Shown: positions 26,185-34,822 of the stretch, in pieces | Layout of the letters: each line of letters opens with the position of its first letter | How positions within the stretch are numbered: position 1 is the stretch's first letter | From: DAOUEX01 sp034430235 | Lineage (GTDB): Bacteria; Chloroflexota; Anaerolineae; UBA2200 | Length of the DNA: 64,000 bases | Direction of reading: 5' to 3' | Assembly (NCBI GenBank): GCA_964478075.1 | Contig: CAYZGO010000005.1 | Span: 1-64,000 of the forward strand | Notes under the pieces: model-generated | The model's input: the letters and a program-made list of their open reading frames with translations, nothing else | The model's database searches: none | What the model was told of the DNA's origin: nothing | Program-made: the position numbers and the translations under genes

Positions 26185-26985
26185 CTATATCACTTTCTCG
26201 GCCAGGAGTCTATCGGCCAGAGTGCCTGCAGCCTCATCCATGCTGTCGGTGCTGATTAGCTCCACCGTGCCCTCGCGTTTGGGCGGGCCAAAGATACGCA
26301 CAACCTGCGTGGGACTGCCATCCAATCCGAACCTACTGGCATCCGCATCGGGCAGATCAGCAGTAGTCCAGACAGGAATCTCCATCCTGGTGGCCCGACG
26401 AATGCCAAGGAAAGTGGGATAGCGGGGTTGGTTGATGTCCTTGACCACGGTGAGGAGAGCAGGCAGCGACGTCTCCACCACCTCCCGTCCTTCCTCCAGC
26501 AAGCGTTCTACGATGATGCTACCGGATTCAGGGTCCAGCTCCCTGATTTTGAAGACGTAGGTGAGCTGCGAGATGCCAAGCTGTCGGGCGATTCCAGGCC
26601 CAACCTGTCCGGTATCTCCATCAATGGCCTGCTTGCCGCAGAGGATGATGTCGAAAGCGCCACATTTGCTGATGGCTCGGGAGAGCGTGTAGGCCGTTGC
26701 CCACGTATCTGAGCCAGCGAAGGCCCGGTCGGACAGGAGAATGGCCTCATCCGCACCCATGGCGACTGCCTCCTTGAGAGCTTCCATAGCCTGCGGCGGC
26801 CCCATGGAGATAACGGTCACTTTGCCACCGAACTGCTCCTTAAGACGCAATCCTTCTTCGATGGCATAAGTGTCGAAAGGATTGATGATGCTAGGTACGC
26901 CTTCGCGGATAAGAGTGCCCGTCTCCGGATTGATTTTGACCTCAGTAGTATCCGGCACCTGCTTGATACAAACGATGATGTTCAA
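26185..26985 (-). CDS. etfB: Electron transfer flavoprotein beta subunit
   Basis: A 266-residue ETF beta. The N-terminus NIIVCIKQVPDTTEV, then SIINPFDTYAIEEGLRLKE, MGADEAILLSDRAFAGSDT and CGKQAIDGDTGQVGPGIA match the family. I place the start at a TTG at 26985. A GGAGGT box ends 6 nt before it, and that box is itself inside the longer frame beginning at an ATG at 27015; the conserved protein begins exactly at the TTG. It couples to etfA (10-bp gap) and follows an acyl-CoA dehydrogenase, its probable electron donor. Confidence 0.93.
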   Translation of the reverse strand: MNIIVCIKQVPDTTEVKINPETGTLIREGVPSIINPFDTYAIEEGLRLKEQFGGKVTVISMGPPQAMEALKEAVAMGADEAILLSDRAFAGSDTWATAYTLSRAISKCGAFDIILCGKQAIDGDTGQVGPGIARQLGISQLTYVFKIRELDPESGSIIVERLLEEGREVVETSLPALLTVVKDINQPRYPTFLGIRRATRMEIPVWTTADLPDADASRFGLDGSPTQVVRIFGPPKREGTVELISTDSMDEAAGTLADRLLAEKVI

Positions 26986-27019
26986 CCCTCGACCTCCTTG
27001 CCTGTTGATTGTCAAAAAC

Positions 27020-27094
27020 TTTACCGCCGAGAGCGCAGAGAACGCGGAGAAAATCTATGAAAGCTCAGCGTTCTCGGCATGCTCCGCGGTGAAA
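27020..27094. repeat. Hairpin repeat with GCAGAGAACGC-type arms
   Basis: Left arm 27020-27046 and right arm 27068-27094 are imperfect reverse complements in the gap between the acyl-CoA dehydrogenase and etfB. A relative with near-perfect arms lies at 61162-61272. Confidence 0.7.
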
Positions 27095-27129
27095 TCTGCT
27101 CTTTCAATGGAAAGCACGTAACCCCTAAC

Positions 27130-28350
27130 CTAGCTCTCGCTCTGCCACTCCTCGGGATCGTAGGCTGGCAGTTCGCAACGCAGCGGCCTGTCCTGACGGT
27201 AGCCCAGGGCGTACTGGGCTTGCAAGAGTTGGTGGATCTCGCGGCTGCCTTCGTAGATAATGGAGCCTCTGGCATTGCGCAGGTAGCGCTCCACGTCGTA
27301 CTCATCCGAGTAACCGTAGGCACCGTGAATCTGTACCGCATCCGAAGCCGACTCAAAGGCGGCATCGCAGTTGATCCACTTGGCCAGCGAGGTCTCGCGC
27401 GTGTTGCGGATGCCGTGGTTCTTCAGCCAGCCTGCCTTATAGACCAACAGCCGGCCAGCGTCTCGATGTGCCGCCATTTTGGCAATCATGAGCTGGATGA
27501 GCTGGTGCTTGCCAATGGGCACGCCGAAAGTGTGGCGCTCATTGGCGTAGCGCACAGAAGCCTCGATGCAAGCGTCAATAAGCCCCACCGCTCCAGCAGC
27601 CACGGTGTAGCGGCCACCATCCAGTGCGCTCATGGCGATCTTGAACCCCTCATCTTCGTGACCAAACAAGTTCTCGGCAGGCACAATGCAATCAGTGAGC
27701 GTGATGCTGCCGGTATTGCCAGCACGCACACCCATCTTCCCATGTATAGTACCCGTCTCGACGCCTGGGAAACTCCGCTCGACAATGAACGCCGATATGC
27801 CGCGGTGGTTGCGCTGTCGCTTCTTCTCCATATCGGTCCAGGCAAAGATGAGAAAGTTGTCGGCCACATCTGCCAGCGAGATCCACATCTTCTCGCCATT
27901 GAGCACATAGTGATCGCCTTCTTTGCGGGCTGTGGCCTGCAGCGCCACCGGATCGGACCCAGCATTAGGTTCAGTCAGTCCATACGTGGCGGTTTTTTGC
28001 CCCATAGCTTGCGGCACAAGGTACTTCCGCTTCTGCTCTTCAGTACCCCACTGCAGCAAACTCAGGCTGTTCAGACCGATGTGCACGGCCAGGACCACGC
28101 GCGCCGACGAGTCAACGCGCTCTAGTTCTTCACAGGCGATAGCCAGAGAGATGTAGTCCATGCCCGCTCCGCCATACTTGACCGGGATGCAAATGCCGAG
28201 GAGTCCCTGCTGCCCCATCTTGGCCAGCAACCCGGGGTCGAATTCTTGCTTACGATCGTACTCCTTGATGTTAGGAGCAATCTCCCTCTCGCCGAACTCT
28301 CGCACCATTTTACGCACCATCTGGTGCTCTTCTGTCAAAGCGAAATCCAT
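27130..28350 (-). CDS. Acyl-CoA dehydrogenase (second copy)
   Basis: A 406-residue acyl-CoA dehydrogenase. Middle-domain motifs are YGLTEPNAGSDPVALQATA and MWISLADVADNFLIFAWT; the C-terminal domain has QIHGAYGYSDEYDVERYLRN. The catalytic Glu is in IIYEGSREIHQLLQAQYALG, a variant nearer to glutaryl-CoA/cyclic acyl-CoA dehydrogenases than to the paralogue at 4841 (EGTNEIQ), so the substrate probably differs. The start is the ATG at 28350, 4 nt after AAGGAGG; upstream in-frame residues are discarded. It heads an operon with etfB and etfA behind a TTGGCT-TATAAT promoter. Confidence 0.93.
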   Translation of the reverse strand: MDFALTEEHQMVRKMVREFGEREIAPNIKEYDRKQEFDPGLLAKMGQQGLLGICIPVKYGGAGMDYISLAIACEELERVDSSARVVLAVHIGLNSLSLLQWGTEEQKRKYLVPQAMGQKTATYGLTEPNAGSDPVALQATARKEGDHYVLNGEKMWISLADVADNFLIFAWTDMEKKRQRNHRGISAFIVERSFPGVETGTIHGKMGVRAGNTGSITLTDCIVPAENLFGHEDEGFKIAMSALDGGRYTVAAGAVGLIDACIEASVRYANERHTFGVPIGKHQLIQLMIAKMAAHRDAGRLLVYKAGWLKNHGIRNTRETSLAKWINCDAAFESASDAVQIHGAYGYSDEYDVERYLRNARGSIIYEGSREIHQLLQAQYALGYRQDRPLRCELPAYDPEEWQSES

Positions 28351-28413
28351 CCTTCCTCCTTTGGGCATCGCGCCATCATTGGCTTGTGATGTCACCCCGT
28401 CACGACCAAGGCG

Positions 28414-28442
28414 ATTATACCACAGGCATCGCGGACAGCCAA
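28414..28442 (-). promoter_or_regulatory. Promoter of the second acyl-CoA dehydrogenase-etfBA operon
   Basis: On the minus strand TTGGCT (28437-28442), 17-bp spacer, perfect TATAAT (28414-28419). Confidence 0.65.
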
Positions 28443-28447
28443 CTTTC

Positions 28448-28509
28448 GTACACGAATCGCTCGAAGAAAGCCGAATTACACGAAAACCACCAAAAGGGAA
28501 TTCGTGTAC
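28448..28509. repeat. Inverted repeat GTACACGAAT/ATTCGTGTAC
   Basis: A perfect 10-bp inverted repeat (28448-28457, 28500-28509) with an internal ACACGAA copy. The same motif makes the 13-bp hairpin at 19423-19463. Confidence 0.65.
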
Positions 28510-28550
28510 ATACCCCGCGCAACTTGTTCCGCACAGCTAATCGCAGGGCC

Positions 28551-28578
28551 TTGCCTTCGCCCGAATAGAGAGTATAAT
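28551..28578 (+). promoter_or_regulatory. Promoter reading into the 93-bp repeat array
   Basis: TTGCCT (28551-28556), 16-bp spacer, perfect TATAAT (28573-28578). Transcription from here would cross the tandem array and reach the metal-dependent hydrolase gene at 29219. Confidence 0.6.
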
Positions 28579-28620
28579 AGCGTCGGGACTGGCGAGCAAA
28601 AAACCAAGGCCTGTAGAGGT

Positions 28621-29137
28621 CTGTCCCAAGGATTAGGCGGTTCCAGATTGGCTGCGGTCAAGTGCCAGAGAAACGTAGTATAGGCCTTTATGGCCGTCGT
28701 GCGGCCATCGTTTCTGTCCCAAGGATTAGGCGGTTCTGGATTGGCTGCGGTCAAGTGCCAGAGAAACGTAGTATAGGCCTTTATGGCCGTNNNNNNNNNN
28801 NNNNNNNNNNNNNNNNNNNNNNNNNNNNNNNNNNNNNNNNNNNNNNNNNNNNNNNNNNNNNNNNNNNNNNNNNNNNNNNNNNNNNNNNNNCTGGATTGGC
28901 TGCGGTCAAGTGCCAGAGAAACGTAGTATAGGCCTTTATGGCCGTCGTGCGGCCATCGTTTCTGTCCCAAGGATTAGGCGGTTCTGGATTGGCTGCGGTC
29001 AAGTGCCAGAGAAACGTAGTATAGGCCTTTATGGCCGTTGGCGGCCATCGTTTGTGTCCCAAGAATTGGGCGGTTCTGGATTGGCTGCGGTCAAGTGCCA
29101 GAAAAACGTAGTATAGGCCTTTATGGCCGTCGTTTCC
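28621..29137. repeat. Tandem array of a 93-bp repeat interrupted by an assembly gap
   Basis: Units begin at CCCAAG at 28625, 28718, (inferred 28873), 28966 and 29058; the last unit is partial. Units are nearly identical (one 1-bp deletion near 29038, a few substitutions). Each unit contains GGCCTTTATGGCC and GGCCGTCGTGCGGCC palindromes and can fold into a larger hairpin through GAAACG/CGTTTC. Because 93 is 31 codons, frames stay open on both strands, but no start site or protein-like composition supports coding. True copy number is unknown. Confidence 0.95.
28791..28890. other. Assembly gap (100 N)
   Basis: Exactly 100 N inside the tandem array, the usual placeholder for a gap of unknown size; the assembler probably collapsed here. 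Confidence 0.99.
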
Positions 29138-29218
29138 GTGTGCCAACACTACGTTCCTGTTGCCCCAAAACTGGCAGGCCCCCCGCCTATATTGGCCAAA
29201 GATAGGAGGTTACAGAAA

Positions 29219-29839
29219 ATGGAAAAGTTATTGGAAGGCATTGCCTGGCTTGGTCATGCCAGCTTCAGAATCACGGCCCCCGAGGGCATCATCTACATTG
29301 ACCCCTGGAAGCTCAAAGATGCCGAGCCGGCCGATCTCATTCTGATCACACACGGCCATCAAGACCACTTTTCACCTGGTGATGTGAAAAAGATTCGCAA
29401 GGCCGACACGACCATCGTTACCATTGCAGCCGTCGCTGCCAAATTGCAGGGGGACGTGAAAACGATCAGAGCCGGTGACGAGCTGACCGTCAAAGGAGTG
29501 AAGATCGAAACCGTACCTGCTTACAACCCGCGCAAAGACTTCCATCCCAAGTCAGCGGGGGGCGTCGGCTTCATCCTCACCGTCGGCGGGCGGCGGATCT
29601 ACCACGCTGGCGACACCGATGCCATTCCCGAAATGGCTGAGGTCAAGGCCGATGTTGCACTATTGCCCGTGGGCGGCAAGTACACGATGACGGCCAGCGA
29701 GGCAGCGCAAGTAGCCAACATGATCAAACCCAAGGTCTCAGTTCCCATGCATTGGGGCGACATCGTTGGCTCGCGTGCTGACGCAGAGCTATTTTGTGCC
29801 CAGTGCCAGGTGCCTGCGCAGATACTGGAAGCGAAGTAG
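29219..29839 (+). CDS. Metal-dependent hydrolase, UPF0173-type MBL fold
   Basis: A 206-residue metallo-beta-lactamase-fold protein. The metal-binding motif is ITHGHQDHFSPGD (HxHxDH), with an upstream histidine in WLGHASFRI. A later GGRRIYHAGDTD supplies the next ligands and a C-terminal PMHWGD the last histidine. The arrangement matches the UPF0173/UlaG-like branch, whose substrates are mostly unknown. The ATG at 29219 follows AGGAGGT by 8 nt; the frame is open upstream into the repeat array, which I exclude. It appears to be transcribed through the array. Confidence 0.9.
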   Translation: MEKLLEGIAWLGHASFRITAPEGIIYIDPWKLKDAEPADLILITHGHQDHFSPGDVKKIRKADTTIVTIAAVAAKLQGDVKTIRAGDELTVKGVKIETVPAYNPRKDFHPKSAGGVGFILTVGGRRIYHAGDTDAIPEMAEVKADVALLPVGGKYTMTASEAAQVANMIKPKVSVPMHWGDIVGSRADAELFCAQCQVPAQILEAK

Positions 29840-29907
29840 CAAGTCACGAGGAGCGAGTGGCGAGTAACGAGCAGACCGCTCAACACTTGCAAACCGCCAA
29901 CTGCGAG

Positions 29908-30426
29908 CTAGTGATAGCGCTTGACCTCGAAGCGATACAGTTGCACCGGCTCGTGTGCTCCGATGCCTGCTTTGCGTCGCGCGATCTTGACCTGATACTC
30001 TGCTGTATCGACCCCTTCCAGGTCGGGCAACAGCAGGCCTCGCCGCCACCCTGATTCTACAATCACTCCGTAGCGCTCGGGGTCGAGTTCCGCCATTGAC
30101 TCAACCGGCTCAGGCGGCGAAAGGACGTCCACCGAGATCTCAAGATCGTCCAACTCGCTGTCCTGCACGGGCGGGAAGCGAGGATCGCGCGTGGCCGCGC
30201 TGATAGCGTTTTGAATAATCTCCTCCGCTACGTTAGGACACGTCGGCTCGAAGGTGCCAATGCAGCCCCTCAGGGCGCCACGCTTGTGCAGCGAGACAAA
30301 GGTTCCGGCTCGTTGCTTCATCTCAGGTGTCAGATCCCGGGGTGGGTCAATTGTCTTTCGCTCTCGCACATAGTGTGCAATCGTATTCCTGGCCAATTTC
30401 ACCAAAGGGTGATGTTCTTCTGCCAT
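29908..30426 (-). CDS. AMMECR1 domain protein (AmmeMemoRadiSam system protein A-like)
   Basis: A 172-residue AMMECR1-family protein with the signature LRGCIGTFEPT (usually LRGCIG), the following PNVAEEIIQNAISAATRDPRF segment and the ISVDVLSPPEPV strand. The family often occurs beside a radical-SAM enzyme and a Memo-like protein, but neither is in this window. Start at the ATG 30426 behind GGGGAGG; an upstream TTG would add six residues. It is followed on the same strand by nothing for 2 kb, so its operon partners are the glycerophosphodiesterase and M23 genes upstream. Biochemical role unknown. Confidence 0.9.
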   Translation of the reverse strand: MAEEHHPLVKLARNTIAHYVRERKTIDPPRDLTPEMKQRAGTFVSLHKRGALRGCIGTFEPTCPNVAEEIIQNAISAATRDPRFPPVQDSELDDLEISVDVLSPPEPVESMAELDPERYGVIVESGWRRGLLLPDLEGVDTAEYQVKIARRKAGIGAHEPVQLYRFEVKRYH

Positions 30427-30462
30427 TGTGCGCGCCCTCCCCAAACTACTGCAAACCTTGCC

Positions 30463-31278
30463 TTACTGCTTCGTGCGTGAAACCCTGGAGTCGGTTGATA
30501 GGCTCATCGCACGAGGAGCAGCACCCTGCACCACCCTAGCCAACAGATCTGGCCTGTTGGTAATGATCATGTCAACCTTCTGCCCAATCAAACGCTGCAT
30601 CTCGGGAACCTGGTCCGGAGTCCACACATTGACGCGATAACCCCTGCGCCTGGCCCAACGCAAGTATGCCTCCGTCACCATCTCGTAATGAGGATGCAGT
30701 GCATCGGGGCGAGCCAATGGGCGCAGCCAGGCGCGCCGCAGGTAAATGGGCAGATTGGCCGCATAGAGCAGCCCAGTATGCAGAGCTGGGTCAATCTGCT
30801 TCACACGCCTGAGGGCGAGGGGATTGAACGAAGAGAAGATCACGCGATGCCCTAGCCCGTAATCACGCACTATGTCGATTGCTTTTTCCTCCAGGCCATC
30901 AGTGCCAATACTCACACTCTTCAACTCGATGTTGAGCAGCATATCATCCCCAGCCCATTCGGCGACCTCGCGCAGCGTGGGCACACGCTCACCTGCAAAT
31001 TGCGGACCAAACCACGAGCCGGCGTCCAACGCCTTCAGTTGGGCCAGGGTCAGGTCCCTGACAAGAGCATGACCATCCGTCGTCCGATCTACACTGAAGT
31101 CATGCATCACCACCACTTCACCATCAGCGCAGAGCATGACGTCCAGTTCGACACCGTCCGCCCCCATCTCGTGGGCCGTCTGGAAAGACGCAATAGTGTT
31201 CTCCGGTGCGGCTTTGGGCGCACCACGATGCCCAAGATTCAGCGGACGAGCCTGGTAGGAAAATTCTGCTGCGGCCAT
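30463..31278 (-). CDS. Glycerophosphodiester phosphodiesterase
   Basis: A 271-residue GDPD TIM-barrel enzyme that hydrolyses glycerophosphodiesters to glycerol 3-phosphate and an alcohol. The active-site signature is LNLGHRGAPKAAPENTIASF with the catalytic His and Arg. Metal-binding acids are in VELDVMLCADGEVVVMHDFS, the second catalytic His is in that MHD, and RTTDG follows. A downstream LNIELKS supplies another metal ligand. No signal peptide, so likely cytoplasmic. It starts 7 bp after the M23 lipoprotein gene and precedes the AMMECR1 gene, probably one operon. Confidence 0.93.
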   Translation of the reverse strand: MAAAEFSYQARPLNLGHRGAPKAAPENTIASFQTAHEMGADGVELDVMLCADGEVVVMHDFSVDRTTDGHALVRDLTLAQLKALDAGSWFGPQFAGERVPTLREVAEWAGDDMLLNIELKSVSIGTDGLEEKAIDIVRDYGLGHRVIFSSFNPLALRRVKQIDPALHTGLLYAANLPIYLRRAWLRPLARPDALHPHYEMVTEAYLRWARRRGYRVNVWTPDQVPEMQRLIGQKVDMIITNRPDLLARVVQGAAPRAMSLSTDSRVSRTKQ

Positions 31279-31285
31279 GTTTCTC

Positions 31286-32326
31286 CTATCTGGGAATCTG
31301 TCTGTCCGTCCACTCCAGGGGGTTCACCAGCACACCCCCCACGCGCATCTCCCAATGCAAATGCGCGCCTGTTGAGAGGCCTGTGTTGCCCAGACGACCT
31401 ACACTTTCGCCTTGCGCCACGTGCTGTCCCTCGCTGACGAGAATCTCCGACAGGTGGAAGTAGCCCGAGTAAACACCCCAGCCGTGATCCAGAATCACTG
31501 CATTGCCACGCACTTTTAGTGGTGCGGCGAATGCCACTCGACCATCGTTGGAGGACACTACCGGAACGCCTACTTCTCCAGATACGTCTATACCGCCGTG
31601 ATAACTCCTGTGTCCATCATTATAGGTGCGCAAAATGCCAAATGGAGACGTAACGCGCCCAACGTACGGCCAGATGAATGTACCCTGCCAAAACTGCTGC
31701 GGGGTGATGCCTGCAAAGATTTCATCCAGGCGCTGCGCTTCCTCTCCTAGCACCTCTGGGTCCAACAGGTCAATCCTGTCGGGAGGGATATGGACCCGTT
31801 CTGCGCCAAAATCTGCCGCCACAACCATCACGCTCACGGTCGTCGAGACGCTTACACCTTGGCCGTCCACAATGGAGAGCTGGATGGGGTGAGCACCTGC
31901 CTCGGCCAAAACAGGCACTCCCGCTACGGCCCATGCACCATCCGACTCTGGAATGAAGTATAGGCGACGTTCATCCAAAGCGCCGGTCACGGTGATTGCT
32001 CGGTTGGACAGCACCTCGATCAGCAGAGTGTGTCCCTGGCTGACCTGGGGCGGATCAAGGTTTACTAGAAGGCGCAGTGGCTCAACAGTCGGTGTAGGAG
32101 TGCAGGTAGGAGTAGGTGTCGCTGTAGCTGTGGGCGTAGCGGTCGGCGTGGAGGTGAGCGTGGCAGTCGCTGTGAATGTGAGCGTGGCAGTGGCAGTCGG
32201 GGAGGCCTTTGGCCACAGCGAGGTCGCAACATCGCATCCAGCAACGAAGAAAGAGACCAGGGCCAAAGCCAGCAATATGACCACAGCAACCGCTCTCCGC
32301 ATCCTGGTCACGCTACGAAATGCCAT
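31286..32326 (-). CDS. M23 family metallopeptidase, lipoprotein
   Basis: A 346-residue secreted peptidoglycan endopeptidase-like protein. An N-terminal hydrophobic segment ends in a lipobox, FFVAGCDV (Cys near residue 31). A Thr/Pro/Ala-rich linker follows (about 42-80, repeated TATAT and TPTPT). The Ig-like middle region is about 82-170, and the C-terminal M23 (LytM) domain begins near residue 220. Zinc ligands lie in YHGGIDVS and in GAHLHWEMRV; the YSGYFHLSEILV segment carries the catalytic His. The start is the ATG at 32326 (a TTG lies just upstream); ribosome-binding site weak. First gene of an operon with the GDPD and AMMECR1 genes. Probably outward-facing. Confidence 0.9.
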   Translation of the reverse strand: MAFRSVTRMRRAVAVVILLALALVSFFVAGCDVATSLWPKASPTATATLTFTATATLTSTPTATPTATATPTPTCTPTPTVEPLRLLVNLDPPQVSQGHTLLIEVLSNRAITVTGALDERRLYFIPESDGAWAVAGVPVLAEAGAHPIQLSIVDGQGVSVSTTVSVMVVAADFGAERVHIPPDRIDLLDPEVLGEEAQRLDEIFAGITPQQFWQGTFIWPYVGRVTSPFGILRTYNDGHRSYHGGIDVSGEVGVPVVSSNDGRVAFAAPLKVRGNAVILDHGWGVYSGYFHLSEILVSEGQHVAQGESVGRLGNTGLSTGAHLHWEMRVGGVLVNPLEWTDRQIPR

Positions 32327-32367
32327 CAATGTAGACTGTCACCCTCCCTGCTCATGACTCGACACTG

Positions 32368-32396
32368 ATTCTATCGTGATTCGGAAAGAACGACAA
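32368..32396 (-). promoter_or_regulatory. Promoter of the M23 lipoprotein operon
   Basis: On the minus strand TTGTCG (32391-32396), 17-bp spacer, TAGAAT (32368-32373). Confidence 0.5.
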
Positions 32397-32477
32397 TAGG
32401 CCGAAATCTTGGCACAGAAGTGGGTTCCCGACACAGATAGGCTCACCTGCCTCTCCCCCGAGCGGCAACGTTGCCAG

Positions 32478-33959
32478 CTAGCCACCCAGCTTCGGCCTCA
32501 AGGCAGGAAACAGAATGACTTCGCGAATCGAGGAATTGTCCGTAAAAAGCATCACCATGCGGTCAATGCCAAAGCCGAGCCCCCCCGTGGGCGGCATGCC
32601 GTACTCAAGCGCCCGTATCCAGTCCTCGTCCATAGGATGTGCGTCCTCGTCACCATCCCGCAATTGCTGCCGCTGCCCCTCAAAGCGTTCCCGCTGATCG
32701 AGCGGGTCATTCAACTCACTGAAAGCGTTGCCGCATTCCAGGCCACCGATAAAAAACTCAAAGCGCTCAACCAGACGTGCGGCGTCTGGCTTTTTCTTCG
32801 CCAATGGTGAGACGTCCAACGGATAGTCCAGCACAAAGGTGGGCTGGATCAACTTGGGCTCCACATATTCTTTCAACAACTCGTCAACCTGCTTGCCCCA
32901 GGTTGGCTTGGCATCAAGTTCCAGATCCAGCTCCTTCGCTCGACGCTGCAGCGAAGCCAGCTCGGTATGGATTTCGATGTCCACCCCGGTAGCCTCCAGA
33001 ATGGCATCGCGCATCGTCACTCTCGTCCAAGGTGGTGTCAGATCCACGCTGTGCCCCTGATAGGTCAACTTGGGTGTGCCCAGCACTTCCCTTGCCACAG
33101 TACACCACAGCTCTTCGACCAGACGCATGATGTCGTTGTAGTCTGCGTACGCCTGATACACCTCAAGCTGTGTGAATTCGGGATTGTGCTTGGTCGATAT
33201 GCCCTCGTTGCGGAAATCGCGACCAAGCTCATAGACGCGCTCCAATCCACCGATGACAAGACGCTTGAGATAGAGCTCGTCTGAGATGCGCAGATAGAGG
33301 TCAGTATCCAAAGCGTGATGGTGGGTCACAAATGGACGCGCCGCAGCACCCCCGTAGATCGGTTGCAGCACGGGTGTTTCCACCTCCAGAAAACCCCGCT
33401 CATCCAGGAAGCGACGCATAGCTGACACCATACGCGTGCGTGTCACAAAGGTGCGACGCACTTTCTCGTTGACAAGCAGGTCCAGGTAGCGTTGGCGGTA
33501 GCGTGTCTCGACGTCAGTCAGGCCATGCCATTTCTCTGGAAGAGGCCGCAGTGCCTTTGCCAACATCCCGAAGGAACTGACTTTGATGGTGACTTCTCCA
33601 GTGCGCGTTCGGAATAACGGCCCTTCTACGCCAATGAAATCGCCCAGGTCGAAACTCTTGCGGAAGAACTTGTAGGCCTGTTCCTCCACCACATCCCGGC
33701 GCAGGTAAATCTGAATGCGGCCACTGCCATCCATGATGTGAGCAAAGCTGGCCTTGCCCATAACGCGGATGGACATGATGCGGCCTGCCGTGCGCACCGT
33801 TGGCGGCTCCACCCCACCTTCGCTGGACGCAAAAGCCTGCAACGCCTCTGCCACAGAATGTGTGCATGAGAAACGCGCCGGATAGGGCTCGATCCCCGCG
33901 GCGCGCAAGGCCGTCAGCTTTCTCAGCCTCTGTTCTCGCTGGTCGCTCGCGTCAATCAC
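32478..33959 (-). CDS. lysS: Lysyl-tRNA synthetase, class II
   Basis: A 493-residue class II lysyl-tRNA synthetase. The N-terminal OB-fold anticodon-binding domain (TAGRIMSIRVMGKASFAHI) is followed by the catalytic core with motif 1 near RFLDERGFLEVETPVL, motif 2 FRNEGISTKHNPEFTQLE and motif 3 GGLGFGIDRMVMLF. It charges tRNA-Lys. The start is a GTG at 33959 with AGGAGA 6 nt upstream. It lies 15 bp after greA and shares the greA promoter. Length and motifs are complete. Confidence 0.97.
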   Translation of the reverse strand: MIDASDQREQRLRKLTALRAAGIEPYPARFSCTHSVAEALQAFASSEGGVEPPTVRTAGRIMSIRVMGKASFAHIMDGSGRIQIYLRRDVVEEQAYKFFRKSFDLGDFIGVEGPLFRTRTGEVTIKVSSFGMLAKALRPLPEKWHGLTDVETRYRQRYLDLLVNEKVRRTFVTRTRMVSAMRRFLDERGFLEVETPVLQPIYGGAAARPFVTHHHALDTDLYLRISDELYLKRLVIGGLERVYELGRDFRNEGISTKHNPEFTQLEVYQAYADYNDIMRLVEELWCTVAREVLGTPKLTYQGHSVDLTPPWTRVTMRDAILEATGVDIEIHTELASLQRRAKELDLELDAKPTWGKQVDELLKEYVEPKLIQPTFVLDYPLDVSPLAKKKPDAARLVERFEFFIGGLECGNAFSELNDPLDQRERFEGQRQQLRDGDEDAHPMDEDWIRALEYGMPPTGGLGFGIDRMVMLFTDNSSIREVILFPALRPKLGG

Positions 33960-33974
33960 TATCGGTCTCCTACA

Positions 33975-34442
33975 CTAGCCAATATCCAAGATCTTGAACT
34001 CCCTGGGACCGTCAGGAGTCTGTACGATCACCCTGTCTCCAGCGCAGTGCCCCATCAAAGAACGGCCAAGCGGTGATTCGTCCGAGATGCGGCCCTGGCT
34101 GGGCCCAGACTCAGTTGGCCCAACAATGTGGAAGGTCTCTGGCCTGCCGCCCTTCTCCATTACTGTCACCCTGCTGCCAAGACAGATAGTATCTCCCTGC
34201 CCAGCCTCTTCAATGATTTCGACCCTGCTCAGAAGCACCTCCAGGGTCCTAATACGCCCTTCAACAAAGGCCTGTGCGTTCTTGGCCTCGTCGTATCCGG
34301 CGTTATCCATGACGTCGCCGGCATCCTTGGAATCATGGATCTGTTTTGCTACTTCAGGCCGCCGCACGGTACGCAGGTGCTCTAGTTCTTCTTCCAGCTT
34401 GCGTTTGCCCGCAGCAGTAAGATAAGTGGGTTTCTCACGCAT
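33975..34442 (-). CDS. greA: Transcription elongation factor GreA
   Basis: A 155-residue GreA. The N-terminal coiled-coil finger carries the acidic tip DVMDNAGYDEAKNAQAFVEG that reaches into the RNA polymerase secondary channel and stimulates cleavage of backtracked RNA. The C-terminal FKBP-like domain ends ESPLGRSLMGHCAGDRVIVQ. I start at the ATG at 34442; a TTG 11 codons upstream behind a purine-rich stretch is an alternative. It forms a greA-lysS operon with a near-consensus promoter at 34517-34544. Confidence 0.94.
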   Translation of the reverse strand: MREKPTYLTAAGKRKLEEELEHLRTVRRPEVAKQIHDSKDAGDVMDNAGYDEAKNAQAFVEGRIRTLEVLLSRVEIIEEAGQGDTICLGSRVTVMEKGGRPETFHIVGPTESGPSQGRISDESPLGRSLMGHCAGDRVIVQTPDGPREFKILDIG

Positions 34443-34516
34443 CAGCAGTCTCTCATCCTCCAGCTCTCGAATCAATTAGCAAAAAAGCGCCCTGGGGCGC
34501 AGAATACTACGACGCT

Positions 34517-34544
34517 ATTATACTCAGCATCAGGATGCTGTCAA
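34517..34544 (-). promoter_or_regulatory. Near-consensus promoter of greA-lysS
   Basis: On the minus strand TTGACA (34539-34544), 16-bp spacer, TATAAT (34517-34522): both hexamers match consensus. The rest of the gap to the Lon-like gene (34545-34822) shows no gene or clear repeat. Confidence 0.8.
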
Positions 34545-34822
34545 ACTAGCCCCAGGACGTCGGTCTACGTCGGATTTGGGGCAAGTTTTTGGTGGACTAG
34601 TTCCCATGTCTCGTTCCACCGCCGCTCAGGCAACACAGTTCACAGGAAGAGAATAACCTGAGCACCTTCGTCGCGACGTCAAAGATGCGATAGTCCCCGT
34701 CTCCAGTCAGTGCGCTTCGTTAGCCACGTGCCTGGCATACGATGCAGACTGTCGTCCGCTTAGAGCCTATTTTGCCCCCAATCTGTCGTGGACTCCCAGC
34801 ACGTAGTCAGGCATGAATTCCC

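Noticed and set aside
28621..29137. CRISPR array or repeat protein
   Set aside because: Units are 93 bp, contiguous and lack variable spacers; no cas genes are present. Open frames exist on both strands only because 93 is divisible by three, and none has a start signal.
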